A DNA stretch of 35,022 nt from Acidobacteriota bacterium. Lineage in GTDB: Bacteria > Acidobacteriota > Terriglobia > Terriglobales > Acidobacteriaceae. The position numbers and the translations under genes were made by a program. Below, one piece after another: positions 33,097 through 35,022 of the stretch. The stretch covers positions 1 through 35,022 of the forward strand of contig QIAH01000359.1 in assembly GCA_003225465.1 (NCBI GenBank), read 5' to 3'. The notes under the pieces were generated by a model. That model saw only the letters and a list, made by a program, of their open reading frames with translations. It searched no databases and had not been told where the DNA came from. Numbering within the stretch: position 1 is the first letter of the stretch; every line of letters starts with the position of its first letter.

Positions 33097-34725
33097 ATGC
33101 ACCGCCGCACTTTGTCCGAACCCTCTCCCGCTCCGATGGCATCCTTACCCGGAATGAAGCCTCCCTGCGACGATGCTGCCATCCGGTCCGCGCCGGCCGA
33201 CTCTCCCTGCCGTCCGCAATCGGGGCCATGGATTCTCGCCGCTGCCATCCTCGGCACCAGCATGGCTTTCATCGACAGCACTGTCGTCAACGTCGCATTG
33301 CCCGCTCTCGAATCCAGCTTCAAAGCCGGCGTTATCGATGTGCAATGGGTGGTCGAATCCTACGGGCTCTTTCTCGGCGCTCTCATCCTGGTCGGGGGCG
33401 CGGCGGGCGACCGCTTCGGACGCCGCAAAGTCTTCCTCACCGGCATCGCGTTATTCGCGCTAGCCTCCGCAGCGTGCGGCATGGCGCAATCGATCCATCA
33501 ACTCATCGCCGCCCGCGCGCTCCAGGGAATTGGCGCTGCCTTGCTAACCCCCGGCAGCCTCGCCATTATCAGCGCGTCTTTCCCTGAAGTGGAGCGCGGC
33601 CGCGCCATCGGAACCTGGTCCGGCTTCTCCGCCATCACCACCGCGCTCGGCCCCGTGCTCGGCGGATGGCTGATTCAACATGCCACCTGGCGCTGGATAT
33701 TCTTCATCAACCTTCCGCTCGCAGCGGCCGTCATCCTCATCTCCATCGTGCATGTTCCCGAGAGCCACGGTCCTGTTGCCAAGAGGCTCGATCTTCTCGG
33801 AGCGCTCCTTGCCATCATCGGCCTCGGCGGACTGGTTTTCGGTCTGATCGAATCTCCACGCCTCGGTTGGACCAACCTGAAAGTCAGCGGAAGCCTCCTC
33901 ATCGCCATCGTCTCTCTCATCTCGTTCCCGTTCGTCGAAGCCCGCGCGCCCTCGCCCATGGTTCCGCTCACACTGTTTCGCTCACGCACTTTCTCCGGCG
34001 CGAACCTGCTCACGCTCTTTCTCTACGCCGCGCTCGGAATTTTCTTCTTCATTTTCCCGATGAACCTGATCCAGGTGCAGGGATACTCCGCCACCGCCGC
34101 AGGCGCCGCCGCTCTCCCACTCATCCTGTTGATGTTTTTCCTTTCGCGCTGGTCCGGAGGATTGGTCAGCCGCTACGGAGCGAAACCGCCTCTGATCATC
34201 GGCCCGCTCATCGCGGCCGCCGGCTTCGCGCTTTTCACCGTGCCCGGTGTCGGAAGCTCGTATTGGAAGTCCTTCTTCCCGGCGTTCATCGTCCTCGGCT
34301 TCGGGATGGCCGTCAGTGTCGCGCCTCTCACCACTGCTGTCATGGGCACAGTCGATCAGAAATTTGCCGGAGCCGCCTCCGGAATCAACAACGCTGTCGC
34401 CCGCGTAGCCGGTCTGCTCGCCATCGCGGTCTTCGGAATCTTGATGGTGAACGCGTTCGCTACTCGCCTCGACCGGCAACTCGCCAACCTGAACTTCCCA
34501 CCCGCCGCCCGTCAGCAACTTCTCTCCAACCGCACAATGCTCGCGGCGATCGATCCGCCATCGGGCCTCGACCCCGCGCAAACTGCCAATGCGAAGACTG
34601 CCATCGACAGCTCGTTCCTGTTCGCCTTCCGTCTCGTCGCCTTCTGCTGCGCCAGCCTTGCAATCGCCAGCGCCGCCATGGCCACTCTCATCATCGAAGG
34701 ACCCGCCAACCATCAGAAAGCCTGA
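33097..34725 (+). CDS. MFS transporter, DHA2 family (EmrB/QacA-like drug exporter)
   Basis: 542 residues with about 14 membrane segments. Family marks are the TM1 motif AFIDSTVVNVALPALE (motif D1-like), GGAAGDRFGRRKVFLTG (motif A between TM2 and TM3), ARALQGIGAALLTPGSLAII (motif B) and TWSGFSAITTALGPVLGGWL (motif C of antiporters). It is probably a proton-driven exporter of drugs or metabolites from the inner membrane. No MFP partner (EmrA) is adjacent. The start is uncertain: ATGs at 33097, 33136 and 33154 all precede TM1, and none has a clear ribosome binding site. Confidence 0.92.
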   Translation: MHRRTLSEPSPAPMASLPGMKPPCDDAAIRSAPADSPCRPQSGPWILAAAILGTSMAFIDSTVVNVALPALESSFKAGVIDVQWVVESYGLFLGALILVGGAAGDRFGRRKVFLTGIALFALASAACGMAQSIHQLIAARALQGIGAALLTPGSLAIISASFPEVERGRAIGTWSGFSAITTALGPVLGGWLIQHATWRWIFFINLPLAAAVILISIVHVPESHGPVAKRLDLLGALLAIIGLGGLVFGLIESPRLGWTNLKVSGSLLIAIVSLISFPFVEARAPSPMVPLTLFRSRTFSGANLLTLFLYAALGIFFFIFPMNLIQVQGYSATAAGAAALPLILLMFFLSRWSGGLVSRYGAKPPLIIGPLIAAAGFALFTVPGVGSSYWKSFFPAFIVLGFGMAVSVAPLTTAVMGTVDQKFAGAASGINNAVARVAGLLAIAVFGILMVNAFATRLDRQLANLNFPPAARQQLLSNRTMLAAIDPPSGLDPAQTANAKTAIDSSFLFAFRLVAFCCASLAIASAAMATLIIEGPANHQKA

Positions 34726-34745
34726 TACCTTTTCACCACAAACAA

Positions 34746-34821
34746 TGTAGCGCCGGCGTCTCGCCGGCTGATTCCGAGGGCGGGACGCCCTCTAGACAGC
34801 CGGCAGGATGCCGGCGCTACA
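34746..34821. repeat. Large inverted repeat of GCCGGC hairpins (type C)
   Basis: The left arm begins TGTAGCGCCGGCGTCTCGCC and the right arm ends GGATGCCGGCGCTACA; 12 outer bases are perfectly complementary, followed by a 7-base inner match GCCGGCT/AGCCGGC. Between them is a further hairpin GAGGGCG-GGA-CGCCCTC. It lies 20 bases after the MFS gene stop. Confidence 0.85.
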
Positions 34822-34955
34822 AATCTCGCGTTTTCCCGCAATCTGTTCAGGCGTGCCGCCAAGAGCCAAAAATGAGGCCGCCTTCAGGCGCGGTCCTTCC
34901 CGATCACCAGAGCTGCGGAGTAACCGCTCCGCCAACTCAAAGATCCCAACACTTG

Positions 34956-34964
34956 TGATATAAT
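34956..34964 (+). promoter_or_regulatory. Extended -10 promoter for a gene beyond the window
   Basis: TGATATAAT has a perfect TATAAT with an extended TG. The -35 position has no good match, which extended -10 promoters tolerate. About 58 bases of AT-rich sequence follow to the window edge without a start codon I can assign. Confidence 0.5.
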
Positions 34965-35022
34965 TTCACTTATTCAAGCTCAATTAACGCCCTGTAAATG
35001 CAACAATTTACAAGAAATCCGA

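Overview
The window looks like chromosomal DNA of an Acidobacteriota member, most likely class Terriglobia near Koribacter. The grounds are the GC-rich coding style, an Oar-like TonB receptor with an N-terminal carboxypeptidase-regulatory domain, the many short palindromic repeats between genes, and the gene content. No database search was possible, so this placement is inference.

The middle of the window is the chromosomal replication origin region. On the minus strand, reading away from the origin, lie rpmH, rnpA, yidD, yidC, jag and mnmE (ribosomal protein L34, RNase P protein, membrane protein insertion, RNA binding, tRNA modification). On the plus strand, reading away in the other direction, lie dnaA, dnaN, mscL, a small secreted protein, gyrB, an ATP-grasp ligase, a DUF4349 protein and a VIT/vWA protein. 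Strand polarity switches between rpmH and dnaA. The dnaA-dnaN gap carries DnaA-box-like sites, a run of DnaA-trio-like triplets and an AT-rich stretch in the order known from the Bacillus basal origin. I call this gap the best oriC candidate. recF is not found between dnaN and gyrB.

Left of the origin block (1-10.5 kb) are the tail of a PilZ protein, a 750-base stretch without a recognisable gene, a large TonB-dependent receptor followed by an APC-family permease, a convergent AraC-type regulator, and a three-gene minus-strand redox operon (tetraheme cytochrome c, Tat-exported four-cluster ferredoxin subunit, NrfD-type membrane quinone subunit) with no catalytic subunit in view.

Right of gyrB (24-35 kb) most products are envelope or membrane proteins: DUF4349, VIT/vWA, a CPBP-type membrane protease divergent from a GT-C-like polytopic membrane protein, a tandem pair of secreted paralogues sharing an undescribed C-terminal module, and a DHA2-type MFS exporter.

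The most unusual feature is a dense set of short palindromic elements at gene ends. Their stems change sequence between copies while keeping base pairing. One copy provides the terminator of gyrB, one contains the stop codon of the ATP-grasp gene, and one sits in frame inside mnmE.
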